Of a DNA stretch of 64,000 nt, positions 17,333 to 26,777 are shown one piece after another. A program made the position numbers and the translations under genes. The stretch comes from Thermincola carboxydiphila (GTDB lineage Bacteria > Bacillota > Thermincolia > Thermincolales > UBA2595). The first letter of the stretch is position 1; each line of letters begins with the position of its first letter. Under the pieces are notes generated by a model. The model had not been told where the DNA came from and ran no database searches. It worked only from the letters and a program-made list of their open reading frames with translations. The stretch covers positions 94,767-158,766 of the forward strand of contig JAENYP010000002.1 of the NCBI GenBank assembly GCA_016841725.1, given 5' to 3'.

Positions 17333-19284
17333 TACCTTACACCTCCTAACAGGCTCAAACTGGCTGAACTGGTATCAGCAAAACTCATGATTAATACCAG
17401 GATTACAACTCCGGCAAACAATACCAGGGCATAGTGCTGGAGTTTACCTGTCTGAACACGTCTTAAGATACTGCCAAGTATTTTGGCAGCGTTTCCGATT
17501 CCATTGATAATCCCGTCAACAACTGTGATGTCAAACCACCACAGGGCGCGGCCAAGTCCGTCGAGAACATTGTGGATCAGCCACAGGTAAATCTCATCAA
17601 TATAGTACTTGTTAAATGATATCTTATACAGTGGAGCGAATTTCTGAGCAAGTGCCTCATGGGAAACAGCTTTTTTGCCGTAAATCCAGTAAGCCAGGAA
17701 AATTGACCCCAGTGCCAGGATAGTTGACACTATGATTATAGCCCAGTCCACACTGGGATGGTGGTATTCTCCGAGCCTTACATAATACCCGAAGCCATGC
17801 TCAACCCAAGGTGCCCCAATGAACCCGCCGAAAATGGAGAATATTGAGAGTACAACCAAGGGGAATGCCATCGAAAACGGTGCCTCGTGCGGGTGGAATG
17901 ACTTGTCACGCGGTTCACCGTGGAAGCAGATAAAGAACATCCGGAACATGTAGAAGGCTGTCAGGGCTGCAGTAATTGTAGCCATCCAGAACAGCAGGGT
18001 ATAAAGTCCGGCAAACTGAGCTCCGTGAGAGGCCTCTTTTACTACCAGCAGAATTTCATCTTTACTGAAGAAGCCTGCAAAGGGGAAGATACCGGCAATG
18101 GCCAGACATCCAATAAGGAATGTCCAGTAGGTAATGGGCATTTTCTTCTTCAGTCCGCCATACTTCCAGATGTCGGCATCATTATTCATGGCATGCAAAA
18201 CACTACCAGCGCCAAGGAACATCAGGGATTTAAAGAAGGCGTGTGTAAACAGGTGGAACATACCGCCTGTGAGGCTGCCGGCACCCAGTGCCAGCATCAT
18301 ATAGCCAAGCTGTGATACTGTCGAATAAGCCAGTATCTTTTTCATTTCTGTCTGGGTTATGGCAATAGTCGCCGCAAACAGGGCAGTAAATCCACCCATA
18401 AAGGCCACAAAAGCCATTGCACCCGGAACGGTTTGGAAGAGAATCAGACTACGCCCTACCAGGTAGACACCGGCAACAACCATAGTTGCGGCATGGATCA
18501 ACGCACTGACCGGTGTAGGGCCTTCCATGGCATCAGGCAGCCACACGTGAAGCGGGAACTGGCCTGATTTTCCGATAGGACCCAAGAACAGGATAGCAGC
18601 AATAGCTGTCAAACCACCTACAGACAGGTTGGTATACTCCTGGAAGTTGGGGATCATTTCACCCAATGTCATCAAGTCAAGAGTCCCAAAGTTAATCTGC
18701 AGGAGTAGGATACCCAGCAGCAGACCAAAGTCACCGGTACGGGTGGTGATAAAGGCCTTTTTAGCAGCTTCCCGTGCCGAGTACTTATGCCACCAAAAAC
18801 CTATCAGCAGGTATGAACACAAACCTACCAGCTCCCAGAAAACGAACATCTGCAAAAGGTTGGGAGCGATAACCAGTCCCAGCATGGACATGGCAAACAG
18901 AGCCAAAAAAGCATAGAAACGAGAGAACGCTTGATCGCCGTGCATGTAGCCAAGTGAATAAATATTAACCATTAAAGCCACCAGGCTTACCATGAACAGC
19001 ATCATGGCTGATGTCGGGTCAATCTGGACACCCATTTCGATCTTGAGACCGCTCATTTCAAACCAGGTTACCACCTGTTTGAGCGGGTGTTCAACAAACT
19101 GGTCCCCGGCCTGAATTACCCCAATACCTACGTGAACTGCCAACACAAACGATAGAAAAATTGCTGTAATTCCTATAAAAGCGCTTACTTTGGGAAGTGG
19201 TCTGAAAACAAGAAATATCAGCAAAAATGCAATTGCCGGTAGGAGAGGTATCAGCCAGGCGTTGTGAAGAGCAAAATCAATCAT
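17332..19284 (-). CDS. nuoL: NADH-quinone oxidoreductase-like subunit L
   Basis: Largest antiporter-like subunit, 650 residues. It has the FWELVGLCSYLLIGFW helix carrying the key glutamate, the FPLHVWLPDAMEGPTPV motif and a long C-terminal extension that should form the lateral helix lying along the membrane arm. A 33-nt spacer separates it from nuoK, and its stop overlaps the nuoM start. Confidence 0.95.
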   Translation of the reverse strand: MIDFALHNAWLIPLLPAIAFLLIFLVFRPLPKVSAFIGITAIFLSFVLAVHVGIGVIQAGDQFVEHPLKQVVTWFEMSGLKIEMGVQIDPTSAMMLFMVSLVALMVNIYSLGYMHGDQAFSRFYAFLALFAMSMLGLVIAPNLLQMFVFWELVGLCSYLLIGFWWHKYSAREAAKKAFITTRTGDFGLLLGILLLQINFGTLDLMTLGEMIPNFQEYTNLSVGGLTAIAAILFLGPIGKSGQFPLHVWLPDAMEGPTPVSALIHAATMVVAGVYLVGRSLILFQTVPGAMAFVAFMGGFTALFAATIAITQTEMKKILAYSTVSQLGYMMLALGAGSLTGGMFHLFTHAFFKSLMFLGAGSVLHAMNNDADIWKYGGLKKKMPITYWTFLIGCLAIAGIFPFAGFFSKDEILLVVKEASHGAQFAGLYTLLFWMATITAALTAFYMFRMFFICFHGEPRDKSFHPHEAPFSMAFPLVVLSIFSIFGGFIGAPWVEHGFGYYVRLGEYHHPSVDWAIIIVSTILALGSIFLAYWIYGKKAVSHEALAQKFAPLYKISFNKYYIDEIYLWLIHNVLDGLGRALWWFDITVVDGIINGIGNAAKILGSILRRVQTGKLQHYALVLFAGVVILVLIMSFADTSSASLSLLGGVR

Positions 19285-19317
19285 CTTGTTCTTTGCACCT
19301 ACCTTCGTTAGTAGAAA

Positions 19318-19626
19318 CTACCATTTTAACCAATCGAAATCATCGACATTAACAGAAATACGGTCACGGTAAATAGCAACTATTAATGCCAGGCCGACAG
19401 CAACCTCTGCGGCAGCTACGGCAATTACAAAGATGGCAAATACGTGGCCAGTCAGGATACCTGTGGTAACATACCTGGCAAAGGCAACGAGGTTAATATT
19501 TACCGCATTCAGCATAAGTTCAAGGCCCATTAAAATTGCGATGGCATTTCTTTTCGCCAGAGCCCCAAACAGACCTATACAAAACAATGTCCCACTTAAA
19601 ATCAGAAAGTGTTCTAATCCGATCAT
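19318..19626 (-). CDS. nuoK: NADH-quinone oxidoreductase-like subunit K
   Basis: Small three-helix membrane subunit, 102 residues. The [11 protein letters not shown] segment carries the conserved proton-channel glutamate, and a second acidic residue lies in AAAEVAVGL. The ATG overlaps the nuoJ stop (ATGA), typical of the nuoJ-nuoK pair. Confidence 0.95.
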   Translation of the reverse strand: MIGLEHFLILSGTLFCIGLFGALAKRNAIAILMGLELMLNAVNINLVAFARYVTTGILTGHVFAIFVIAVAAAEVAVGLALIVAIYRDRISVNVDDFDWLKW

Positions 19627-20117
19627 GAGGTCTTTTTCACCTCTTTCGCAATGATTACCGCTCCGATGAGTGCAACCAGCAAGAGAATTGCAGCGACTTC
19701 AAAAGGAACTACATACTTGGTAAGCATTAATTCAGCAATACTGCCAACAGTTTCCTGGGGCGGCTCAGCTCCAGTCTTCGGCCAGTTGGTTGAAACAACC
19801 ATTACGGCATTAATCACAACTAATGCCAGGGATACAATGCCTGCCAAAGCTGCATGATTTGAAAACAGGTTGGTTTCCTTCATGTTTCCTCTCTGAGTCA
19901 GCATGATACCGAAAACAATAAAGATAGTAATAGCGCCTGCATAAACCAGAACCTGTACGGCAGCCATAAAGTCGGCATATAACATAAGATAAACTGCGGC
20001 TACCCCCAAAAAGGTAACTACCATAAAAAGAGCGCTATGAAAGATGTTTTTATTCATTACCATCATTAATGCTGACCCTAACGTAATTATGGCAATGAGC
20101 CAGAACATAAAATTCAT
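19623..20117 (-). CDS. nuoJ: NADH-quinone oxidoreductase-like subunit J
   Basis: Five-helix membrane subunit, 164 residues. The conserved third-helix region reads [17 protein letters not shown], which in characterised enzymes forms the pi-bulge that gates coupling between quinone and pump sites. It lies between nuoI and nuoK. Confidence 0.94.
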   Translation of the reverse strand: MNFMFWLIAIITLGSALMMVMNKNIFHSALFMVVTFLGVAAVYLMLYADFMAAVQVLVYAGAITIFIVFGIMLTQRGNMKETNLFSNHAALAGIVSLALVVINAVMVVSTNWPKTGAEPPQETVGSIAELMLTKYVVPFEVAAILLLVALIGAVIIAKEVKKTS

Positions 20118-20132
20118 TTAACTATTTCACCC

Positions 20133-20600
20133 CTAACTCGCCTTTGCCGATTCATCTTGTTTTTCTTCAGGTTTCACATTTTTCTCAGGTATATCCTTTT
20201 TGTCATCATCCGGTGACGGGGTATATTTTGCATAAAGGTCTAGATTTACCTCATCACGGAAAAACTTTGCCCTTTCGTAATCATGGTTCCACTGCAGGGC
20301 TTTGGTAGGACAAACCTCCACGCAAAAACCGCAGTAAAGGCATTGTTCAGCCAGCATTTTGTAACCTGTCAGCTTCTTCTTATTGTTTTCGTCCTTAACA
20401 GATTCAATCTTGATAACATGATTAGGGCATGCATTGGAACAAAGACCACAAGCAATACACTTGGCCACATTCAGATCAAACGACCCTTTAAAACGGGCAG
20501 GTAAAACAGGTCTTTCCTCTGGATACTGTTGGGTAACTTTCTTCTCAAAAAGGTGTCCAATAGTAATCTTGAGTCCTTTAAAAATTCCTTTTCCAAACAT
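20133..20600 (-). CDS. nuoI: NADH-quinone oxidoreductase-like subunit I (2x[4Fe-4S] ferredoxin)
   Basis: Electron-transfer subunit of 155 residues binding two [4Fe-4S] clusters through CIACGLCSNACPNH and CLYCGFCVEVCPTK. In complete complex I it receives electrons from NuoG. With no NuoG here it is a likely entry point for another donor such as ferredoxin. The charged C-terminal tail (DDDKKDIPEKN...) is an extension after the fold. AAGGTGGTG precedes the ATG. Confidence 0.95.
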   Translation of the reverse strand: MFGKGIFKGLKITIGHLFEKKVTQQYPEERPVLPARFKGSFDLNVAKCIACGLCSNACPNHVIKIESVKDENNKKKLTGYKMLAEQCLYCGFCVEVCPTKALQWNHDYERAKFFRDEVNLDLYAKYTPSPDDDKKDIPEKNVKPEEKQDESAKAS

Positions 20601-20612
20601 TATATCACCACC

Positions 20613-21665
20613 TTAAAGAGTTATCATCCGGTAAACGTAAACTCCTATGCCTGTAACCAAAATGTTAGCCAAAGAAACAGGAATAAGGAATTTCCAACCG
20701 AAGTGCATCAAGTGGTCTATCCGGATCCTTGGCAGCGTCCAACGTATCCACATAAACACGAAAATAACCAGATAAATTTTGAGCATAAGCCATAGGAACG
20801 GTGGGATAAATGTCAGGCCGAAAGGAGCATTCCATCCTCCAAGAAACATAATGGAAATTATGGCTGAACTGGCAACTAGGTTACCATACTCAGCGATCAT
20901 ATAAATAGCCCAGCGGATTCCGGAATACTCTGTCATGTAACCGGCAACCAGTTCCTGCTCACCTTCTGCCAGGTCGAAGGGTCCCCTGTTAAGTTCTGCT
21001 GTAGCTGCAATAAAGAAAACAATAAAGGCGATTAACTGGGGAATCACAAACCACGTATTCTTCTGAGCATTGACAATATCAGTCAGGTTTAATGACCCGG
21101 CTATCATGACCACACCCAACAGTGAAAAAACCATGGGAATTTCGTAACTAATCATCTGGGCAACTGTACGCATGCCCCCAAGCAGTGAATACTTGTTATT
21201 GGATGACCATCCACCCATTAGAAGTGACAGGGTTGCTGTGGAACCAACTGCAATAAAGTAGAATATCCCGATATTGAGGTTCTGCAGCAAAGCCACTCCT
21301 TCACTAAAAGGTATCACGGCAAATGCCGTAAGACTTGTAATAAAAGCACAGGTGCTGGCAATCTTGAAAATAAACCTGTCAGCATTTGCAGGAATAATAT
21401 CTTCTTTACCCAGCACTTTTACGATATCGACCGGAAATTGCAAAAACCCAGCCGGTCCTAGGCGGTTGGGACCTCTACGCAATTGAAAATAAGCGGCAAG
21501 TTTACGTTCCATCCATACAAGAATTATCAGGTTAATCATTACAAACAGAATGGCCACAAGTGTCCAAACAGCCGTAGTGATTATCTCTGTAGCCGTAGCG
21601 GAGAATCCCAAACTGCCCATTAGCCAGTCTCTTAAGCCGTTAGCAATTGTATTAAATATTTCCAT
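20613..21665 (-). CDS. nuoH: NADH-quinone oxidoreductase-like subunit H
   Basis: Membrane subunit linking the peripheral arm to the pumps and forming part of the quinone cavity; 350 residues, about eight helices. Landmarks are WMERKLAAYFQLRRGPNR, the acidic loop LNRGPFDLAEGEQELVAGY and WIRWTLPRIRID near the end. It is the fifth gene of the operon, between nuoD and nuoI. Confidence 0.96.
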   Translation of the reverse strand: MEIFNTIANGLRDWLMGSLGFSATATEIITTAVWTLVAILFVMINLIILVWMERKLAAYFQLRRGPNRLGPAGFLQFPVDIVKVLGKEDIIPANADRFIFKIASTCAFITSLTAFAVIPFSEGVALLQNLNIGIFYFIAVGSTATLSLLMGGWSSNNKYSLLGGMRTVAQMISYEIPMVFSLLGVVMIAGSLNLTDIVNAQKNTWFVIPQLIAFIVFFIAATAELNRGPFDLAEGEQELVAGYMTEYSGIRWAIYMIAEYGNLVASSAIISIMFLGGWNAPFGLTFIPPFLWLMLKIYLVIFVFMWIRWTLPRIRIDHLMHFGWKFLIPVSLANILVTGIGVYVYRMITL

Positions 21666-21712
21666 GCATCTTCTCCCCTATAACCTTTTTTTCCTTCCAT
21701 CTCTTGGTCAAC

Positions 21713-22816
21713 TTAACGGTCAACCTCACCGAGAACTATATCAATAGATGCCAGTGCAACAACCAGGTCCATCAGGTGCAGCCCTTTAGCAGTTGTCGGC
21801 AGGAAGCCCAGGTTGACAAAACAGGGTGAATAGATCCTGGTACGATAAGGCTTGGTGGAACCGTCACTGACAATGTGGAACCCAAGGTGACCCTTGGAGT
21901 TTTCTATGCGATGGAAGGCTTCACCCACCGGTGGCTTGATTACCTTTGGAACTTTAGCCATAATCGGTCCTTCAGGAATATCCTTCATGGCCTGTTTAAT
22001 AATTTTAACACTTTCCCTCATTTCTGCTACCCTAATACAATACCTGTCATAGGTATCACCATCTTTCCTTACCGGCACGTCAAACTTAAACCTGTCGTAA
22101 ATGCCGTAAGGCTCATCTCTGCGGAGGTCATAGTCAAACCCGGATGCCCTGAGGTTAGGACCGGTAAAACCATAGCTGAGCGCCATTTCCGCACTGACAG
22201 GCGCTACGCCAATAGTTCTGGCCCGCATGATTTCATTACCGGTAAGGATTCCGTCATACTCATCAATACAGGCAGGCATATCATTCATCAGAATTTCCAG
22301 TTCCTTAAACCATTCTTCATCCAGGTCTGCAGCCACGCCGCCAATTCTCATATAATTGGGCATCAATCTCTGTCCTGATGCCGCTTCAATAAGGTCAAGC
22401 ATTCTATCCCTATCACGGAACGCATACATAAAGGGCGTAAATCCAGCCATATCAAGGGCAAAGGTGCCAACATAGATAGCATGACTGGCAAGACGCTGTA
22501 ACTCGCCCAAAATAATCCTGAGATACTGAGCCCTTTCCGGAATCTCTTCTGTAATTCCCATTAGTTTCTCAACAGTCTGGACATATGACAGCTCATTGAG
22601 CATGCCTGATACATAATCCAGCCTGCCATTATAGGGAATAAACTGGGAATAGGTACGGGCTTCAGCCAGTTTTTCAAGCCCGCGGTGTAAATATCCGGTA
22701 TGGTTGACACACTCTCTGATATACTCCCCCTCAAGCTTTAAAACACACCGGAAAACGCCGTGAGTACTAGGGTGTTGAGGTCCCATGTTCAGGGTTAACT
22801 CTTGTGTTTTTAACAT
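21713..22816 (-). CDS. nuoD: NADH-quinone oxidoreductase-like subunit D
   Basis: The 49-kDa-type subunit, descended from the large subunit of [NiFe] hydrogenase but without nickel ligands. It begins near LNMGPQHPSTHGV, the quinone-site motif, and continues with NHTGYLHRGLEKL and the C-terminal ASIDIVLGEVDR. The ATG at 22816 is preferred over GTG 22828 because AGAGGTG then sits 9 nt upstream. It is separate from nuoC, not fused as in enterobacteria. Confidence 0.95.
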   Translation of the reverse strand: MLKTQELTLNMGPQHPSTHGVFRCVLKLEGEYIRECVNHTGYLHRGLEKLAEARTYSQFIPYNGRLDYVSGMLNELSYVQTVEKLMGITEEIPERAQYLRIILGELQRLASHAIYVGTFALDMAGFTPFMYAFRDRDRMLDLIEAASGQRLMPNYMRIGGVAADLDEEWFKELEILMNDMPACIDEYDGILTGNEIMRARTIGVAPVSAEMALSYGFTGPNLRASGFDYDLRRDEPYGIYDRFKFDVPVRKDGDTYDRYCIRVAEMRESVKIIKQAMKDIPEGPIMAKVPKVIKPPVGEAFHRIENSKGHLGFHIVSDGSTKPYRTRIYSPCFVNLGFLPTTAKGLHLMDLVVALASIDIVLGEVDR

Positions 22817-22872
22817 TAATTCTAACACCTCTACAATCCCGATTTTGGAGTCAGTAATGACAATTTCTGCGC

Positions 22873-23322
22873 CTAGTTTTTAAAGTCTTTGCGCAACGGA
22901 TGGCCGTCAAAATCATCAGACAGCAAAATTCTCTTTAAATTGGGGTGTCCGGTAAATTCAATCCCCATCAGGTCATATACTTCTCTTTCCTGAACATTTG
23001 CGGCTATCCAAAGTGAAGTGATCGAGGGAACCTGAGGTTTGGCTTTATCCAGTTCAACTTTAACAGTCAGTTTATGATAATAAGTCAGGGAATTTAAGTG
23101 GTATACAACTGTAAAGTTTTCCGGATAATCAACAGAACTCAGATTCATCAGAACCTTGAAATCGTAATCAGGATTTTCCCTGATTTCCTGCATAACCTCT
23201 ACGATTTTTTCCGGTTTAACCTTAATTGACTGATTAGTGTTGTCCTCAAAAATCTCGGCACAGTCTCCAAACTTCTTATTCAGCTCTCCCACCAGAGCTT
23301 CTCTGTTAACAATTTTATCCAT
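22873..23322 (-). CDS. nuoC: NADH-quinone oxidoreductase-like subunit C
   Basis: The 30-kDa-type peripheral subunit, 149 residues. The diagnostic C-terminal signature is ERE(V)[14 protein letters not shown] followed by [15 protein letters not shown]. Its start overlaps the nuoB stop by 8 nt, and it is a separate gene from nuoD. Confidence 0.94.
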   Translation of the reverse strand: MDKIVNREALVGELNKKFGDCAEIFEDNTNQSIKVKPEKIVEVMQEIRENPDYDFKVLMNLSSVDYPENFTVVYHLNSLTYYHKLTVKVELDKAKPQVPSITSLWIAANVQEREVYDLMGIEFTGHPNLKRILLSDDFDGHPLRKDFKN

Positions 23323-23827
23323 GTTTCCTTAGCCCCTCAATCTTTTTTGGGTTTGCTATTTTTTGCCGGATCTGCAAGAAACCATACAGCAGCGCTTCTG
23401 GCCTGGGTGGGCATCCAGGAACGTAAACATCTACCGGCAAAAAGGTATCTGCACCCTTGACAACATTGTACGAATCTGTAAATGGGCCACCGCTTATAGC
23501 ACAGCTTCCCATGGCCAGAACATATTTTGGTTCGGCCATCTGCTCATAAAGACGAGCCACCAGTGGCTGCATCTTCTTGGTAATTGTTCCGGCTATAATC
23601 ATTAGGTCACACTGCCGCGGAGACGGTTTATAAACCTCAGACCCAAAACGCGCAATGTCATACCTCGCGTCACCTGCAGCCATCATCTCAATAGCACAGC
23701 AGGCAAGACCGAAGGTCAAGGGCCAGATGGACCGCGAACGGCACCAGTTGAATGCAGCATCAACGGTACTTAGGATAACATTGTTCCGCAGCAACTCGTC
23801 ATATTCGTGTGGTTTAATTACATCCAT
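23315..23827 (-). CDS. nuoB: NADH-quinone oxidoreductase-like subunit B
   Basis: PSST subunit holding the terminal [4Fe-4S] cluster N2 that reduces quinone. Cluster ligands are the tandem cysteines in ACCAIEMM, one in MGSCAISGG and one in [10 protein letters not shown] chose ATG 23827 (170 residues): GGAAGGGG lies 7 nt before it, and the ATG overlaps the nuoA stop region. An earlier start at 23857 would overlap nuoA by 40 nt. Confidence 0.95.
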   Translation of the reverse strand: MDVIKPHEYDELLRNNVILSTVDAAFNWCRSRSIWPLTFGLACCAIEMMAAGDARYDIARFGSEVYKPSPRQCDLMIIAGTITKKMQPLVARLYEQMAEPKYVLAMGSCAISGGPFTDSYNVVKGADTFLPVDVYVPGCPPRPEALLYGFLQIRQKIANPKKIEGLRKHG

Positions 23828-24174
23828 TCTAACGCCCCTTCCTTCCATGCATACCAAAATCCAACTAGTAAAATGGCAATAAATACAAACATTTCAACAA
23901 TGGCAAACAGACCCAGGCTCTGGAATTTAATCGCCCAGGGATAAAGAAAAACAGTTTCAACATCAAAGGCCACAAAAACTAATGCATACATGAAATAACT
24001 GATTTTGAACTGCACCCAGGTATCCCCTTGGGTTTCCAAGCCGCACTCATAAGTCTGCAGCTTGACCGGTGTGGGATTTTTAGGGTGAAACAACTTTGAA
24101 GCTCCCAATATCAGGGCTGGGAATACAATTGCCCAAACAATTATTATCGGTATTCCCGAATACTCAGTCAGCAT
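23818..24174 (-). CDS. nuoA: NADH-quinone oxidoreductase-like subunit A
   Basis: First gene of the operon; a 118-residue membrane subunit with three helices. The loop [12 protein letters not shown] carries the conserved cysteine seen in ND3/NuoA proteins, and [12 protein letters not shown] forms the acidic second helix. AGGAGGG precedes the ATG. The 140-bp upstream spacer ends at the HD-GYP gene; I could not pick out a convincing promoter in it. Confidence 0.94.
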   Translation of the reverse strand: MLTEYSGIPIIIVWAIVFPALILGASKLFHPKNPTPVKLQTYECGLETQGDTWVQFKISYFMYALVFVAFDVETVFLYPWAIKFQSLGLFAIVEMFVFIAILLVGFWYAWKEGALEWM

Positions 24175-24316
24175 AGTTTCCCTCCTTTCACTAGAATTTT
24201 TTTTTATTTAATTAATGCTTTCTCTATCTATATCCACCAGGAACCACAGGTATTTTGAATCGGTGTTTCTCTGAAAATTCTTGCAATTCAGTACCCCAGC
24301 TGTGGCTGCCTACTGG

Positions 24317-25465
24317 TTATAGGTAAGGCATTCTGCGGAAACTTATAATTGTGTTTACAAATACTGTAGGTTTCTCCATCAGGTTAATTTCAGCCCCATT
24401 ATCAATTTCATTCCCCTGAGCATCTTTTATAATTTTAACTGTAGGCCTGGTTGGAAGCGCCCTGTTGACATCGGTAATAATTCCATATTCTCCGGTGTTG
24501 AGTTCAACAGTGCTGCCAACGGGATAAATTTCACAGTGTTCTACAAATAACCTGGTGATTTTGGGATTAAACTGATAACCACCGGAGGCTATGATGATTT
24601 CCATCGCTTCATAGGGTAGTATGGCATTTTTGTATACCCTGTCCGCTGTCAAAGCATCATAAACATCAGCAATGGCAACAATTTTGGAGTATTCATGAAT
24701 ATCTTTATTGTCTATACCACGGGGATAGCCTGAACCATTATAACATTCATGATGCTGCAGGGCAATCAGAGCAGCATTTGGAGTTATCTCCCGGTTATCA
24801 CTGAGAAGTTGGTAACCCAAAACGGTATGCTTTTTAATTTGCTCAAATTCTCTTTCAGTCAGGGGACCGCATTTTTGAAGAATTGCCTCTGGGATTTTCA
24901 TCTTACCGACATCATGAAGCAGGGCTCCAATACCCAACTCCCTGAGTCTTATCTTGGAATACCCCATAAAAATCCCTGTCGAAATTGCAAATATACAGAC
25001 ATTTACCGAATGAGAAAAAGTATAATCATCAAGTATTCTTATGTCTGCCAACTTACCAGCTATATGCCTGTTCTTTATCAACTGGTTTATTATTTTTTCG
25101 ATAATCGCACGGGCCTTTTTAGTTTTAAAGAGGCTGCCTGCTTTGATATCCTGCATTATCTCCCTGACAGCCTGTTCAGCCTCTTCTCTGATTATATGTG
25201 GTACGATGTCGGGAAGGTCTTCCCGGCAGCGCCTGTCAGTCGTCAACTCCCTGCCGGGTGTGAGTACTTCTATTCCCCTGACAGGTTCAGACAGATTTCT
25301 TTCCGGCTCAATATAGACAGTCGGAACCCCATATAAATACAGTTTGTCAATCCATTTTTGAGTCAGTACAGTGCCTTTATTCAAAAGAAGCCGGCCATTG
25401 CGACCGTATATCTCTTTTGCAATAACCATATCCGGCTTAGCGTTATATATAGCTATCCTCTTCAA
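24317..25465 (-). CDS. HD-GYP domain protein (probable cyclic-di-GMP phosphodiesterase)
   Basis: A 382-residue protein. The N-terminal part (1-75) is of the type often found before clostridial HD-GYP domains. The HD-GYP domain (about 140-330) has the metal motif HDVGK at 184-188 and the HHExxxGxGYP signature at 238-248, both complete. The family hydrolyses cyclic di-GMP, usually to GMP. The tail (340-382) resembles a small beta domain. No membrane segment or receiver domain is seen, so the input signal is unknown. It appears monocistronic. Confidence 0.88.
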   Translation of the reverse strand: MKRIAIYNAKPDMVIAKEIYGRNGRLLLNKGTVLTQKWIDKLYLYGVPTVYIEPERNLSEPVRGIEVLTPGRELTTDRRCREDLPDIVPHIIREEAEQAVREIMQDIKAGSLFKTKKARAIIEKIINQLIKNRHIAGKLADIRILDDYTFSHSVNVCIFAISTGIFMGYSKIRLRELGIGALLHDVGKMKIPEAILQKCGPLTEREFEQIKKHTVLGYQLLSDNREITPNAALIALQHHECYNGSGYPRGIDNKDIHEYSKIVAIADVYDALTADRVYKNAILPYEAMEIIIASGGYQFNPKITRLFVEHCEIYPVGSTVELNTGEYGIITDVNRALPTRPTVKIIKDAQGNEIDNGAEINLMEKPTVFVNTIISFRRMPYL

Positions 25466-25643
25466 CAGCTTCGCCTCCGGATGCTAATTGTGCAATAATT
25501 CTTTAATACCTGACTAATGTATATTCTATATTAAAAGTAAAAATCCCTTCTTGTCAGCAGAAAATTGCCAAAAATTCAGTATCTTTTGTATGTTTGTGTA
25601 TTTTTGTGTTATAACCTGATTAACAGAGTTCGGTTTACGGACA

Positions 25644-26444
25644 CTACCACAACCTGCCCTGTACTTCTGAAGCCGTGAAATTCCTGGTAAAGGTTTTCCG
25701 GTGCAGGGTACAGATACCATTTGCCCTTAGTGCCTCCAGGTGTTCCGGCGTGCCATAACCTTTATGTCCGGCAAACCCGTATCCGGGGTAAAGTTTTTCC
25801 AATTCGTCCATCATGCGGTCCCGGGTCACCTTGGCAACTATCGATGCTGCCGCAATTGATACACTCTTCCCGTCGCCTTTGATTATCGGAAGTTGGGGAA
25901 TCTTGATTCCAGGGATTCTTACTGCATCCACCAATATATAATCAGGGCATTTCTGCAAACCGGATACAGCCCTCTGCATGGCTATCAGGCTGGCCTGGAG
26001 GATATTGAGACTGTCAATCTCCTCAACAGAGGCAATCCCCACAGACCAGGAAACCGCTTGTTTCGTAATTTCCCCAAAGAGGGAATCCCTTTTTGCAGGA
26101 GAAAGTTTTTTGGAATCATTTAATCCAGGCAGGAAAATCCCCACAGGTAGTATAACTGCAGCAGCAGCAACAGGTCCCGCCAGTGGACCTCTGCCCACTT
26201 CATCAACGCCTGCGATAAACCGGAAGCCTTTGTCCAAAACATCCCGTTCATAAATAGTCATTTCCCCCAGGCGGACCCTTTCCTGTTCAGCAAGAACCCG
26301 TTCGCGGCAGATACGCTGGTGGAGTTTGCGGACCCCGGCTCTGGGATCACGGCTGAGGGCAGTTATTAACCCCTCATCAAGTTCCGGACCGTTTCCAGCC
26401 AAAAATGACTGTATTTGAGTAACCGTCATATTGCAAAAATCCAT
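25644..26444 (-). CDS. rnhB: Ribonuclease HII
   Basis: Cleaves the RNA strand of RNA-DNA hybrids and single ribonucleotides in DNA. The 266-residue protein has the GVDEVGRGPLAGPV active-site motif with Asp81 and Glu82, and later catalytic acids in ILVDAV and the KVTRDRMM region. The first 60 residues form an N-terminal extension as in Bacillus RNase HII. It sits downstream of rbgA, an order conserved in Firmicutes, here separated by a repeat element and a terminator. Confidence 0.95.
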   Translation of the reverse strand: MDFCNMTVTQIQSFLAGNGPELDEGLITALSRDPRAGVRKLHQRICRERVLAEQERVRLGEMTIYERDVLDKGFRFIAGVDEVGRGPLAGPVAAAAVILPVGIFLPGLNDSKKLSPAKRDSLFGEITKQAVSWSVGIASVEEIDSLNILQASLIAMQRAVSGLQKCPDYILVDAVRIPGIKIPQLPIIKGDGKSVSIAAASIVAKVTRDRMMDELEKLYPGYGFAGHKGYGTPEHLEALRANGICTLHRKTFTRNFTASEVQGRLW

Positions 26445-26534
26445 AGAACCTCCGAATTCATCCTAAAGCATAACATAATATTTTTTCTGCTTCAATGGAA
26501 AAAACCCTTCCTTATTCCAAAATTTAATTGTAAA

Positions 26535-26561
26535 TAAAAAACGATGCTTGTTAGGCATCGT
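26535..26561 (-). terminator. Terminator downstream of rbgA
   Basis: ACGATGC and GCATCGT form a perfect 7-bp stem followed on the minus strand by TTTTTTATT. It is separated from the rbgA stop by the 212-bp palindromic repeat, which seems to have inserted between gene and terminator. Confidence 0.8.
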
Positions 26562-26563
26562 CC

Positions 26564-26775
26564 CAGGCTGTCGACAAAGTCAATAATATTGAACTCTAAA
26601 AATGTTATGAGACAGGGGTAGATGTGTTCCGGAGGGCGGATTCTGTCGTCCGTCCGGCCCGCGACCGCAAAGCGGGAGCGACTGCCGGCGGAGATGTAGC
26701 CCGCCCGAGGAATTCATCTACCCCTGTCCATATTACGTTTAGTATTCAAAAAATATGGAGTTTGTCAACTAAACT
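26564..26775. repeat. Palindromic repeat element, copy 2 (fullest copy, GGGGTAGATG family)
   Basis: The ends are related inverted sequences: gtcgacaaagtc at the left and gagtttgtcaac at the right. Inside are arms caggggtagatg (26613) and catctacccctg around a GC-rich centre that can itself fold (gcgaccgc/gcgggagc area). It is the longest of four copies and covers most of the 333-bp gap between rbgA and rnhB. No open reading frame is seen in it. It fits a small non-autonomous, MITE- or REP-like element. Confidence 0.82.
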
Positions 26776-26777
26776 GA

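Noticed and set aside
24175-24316. Promoter for the nuo operon
   Set aside because: TTGCAA and several AT-rich boxes are present, but no pair has proper spacing, so no feature was called.
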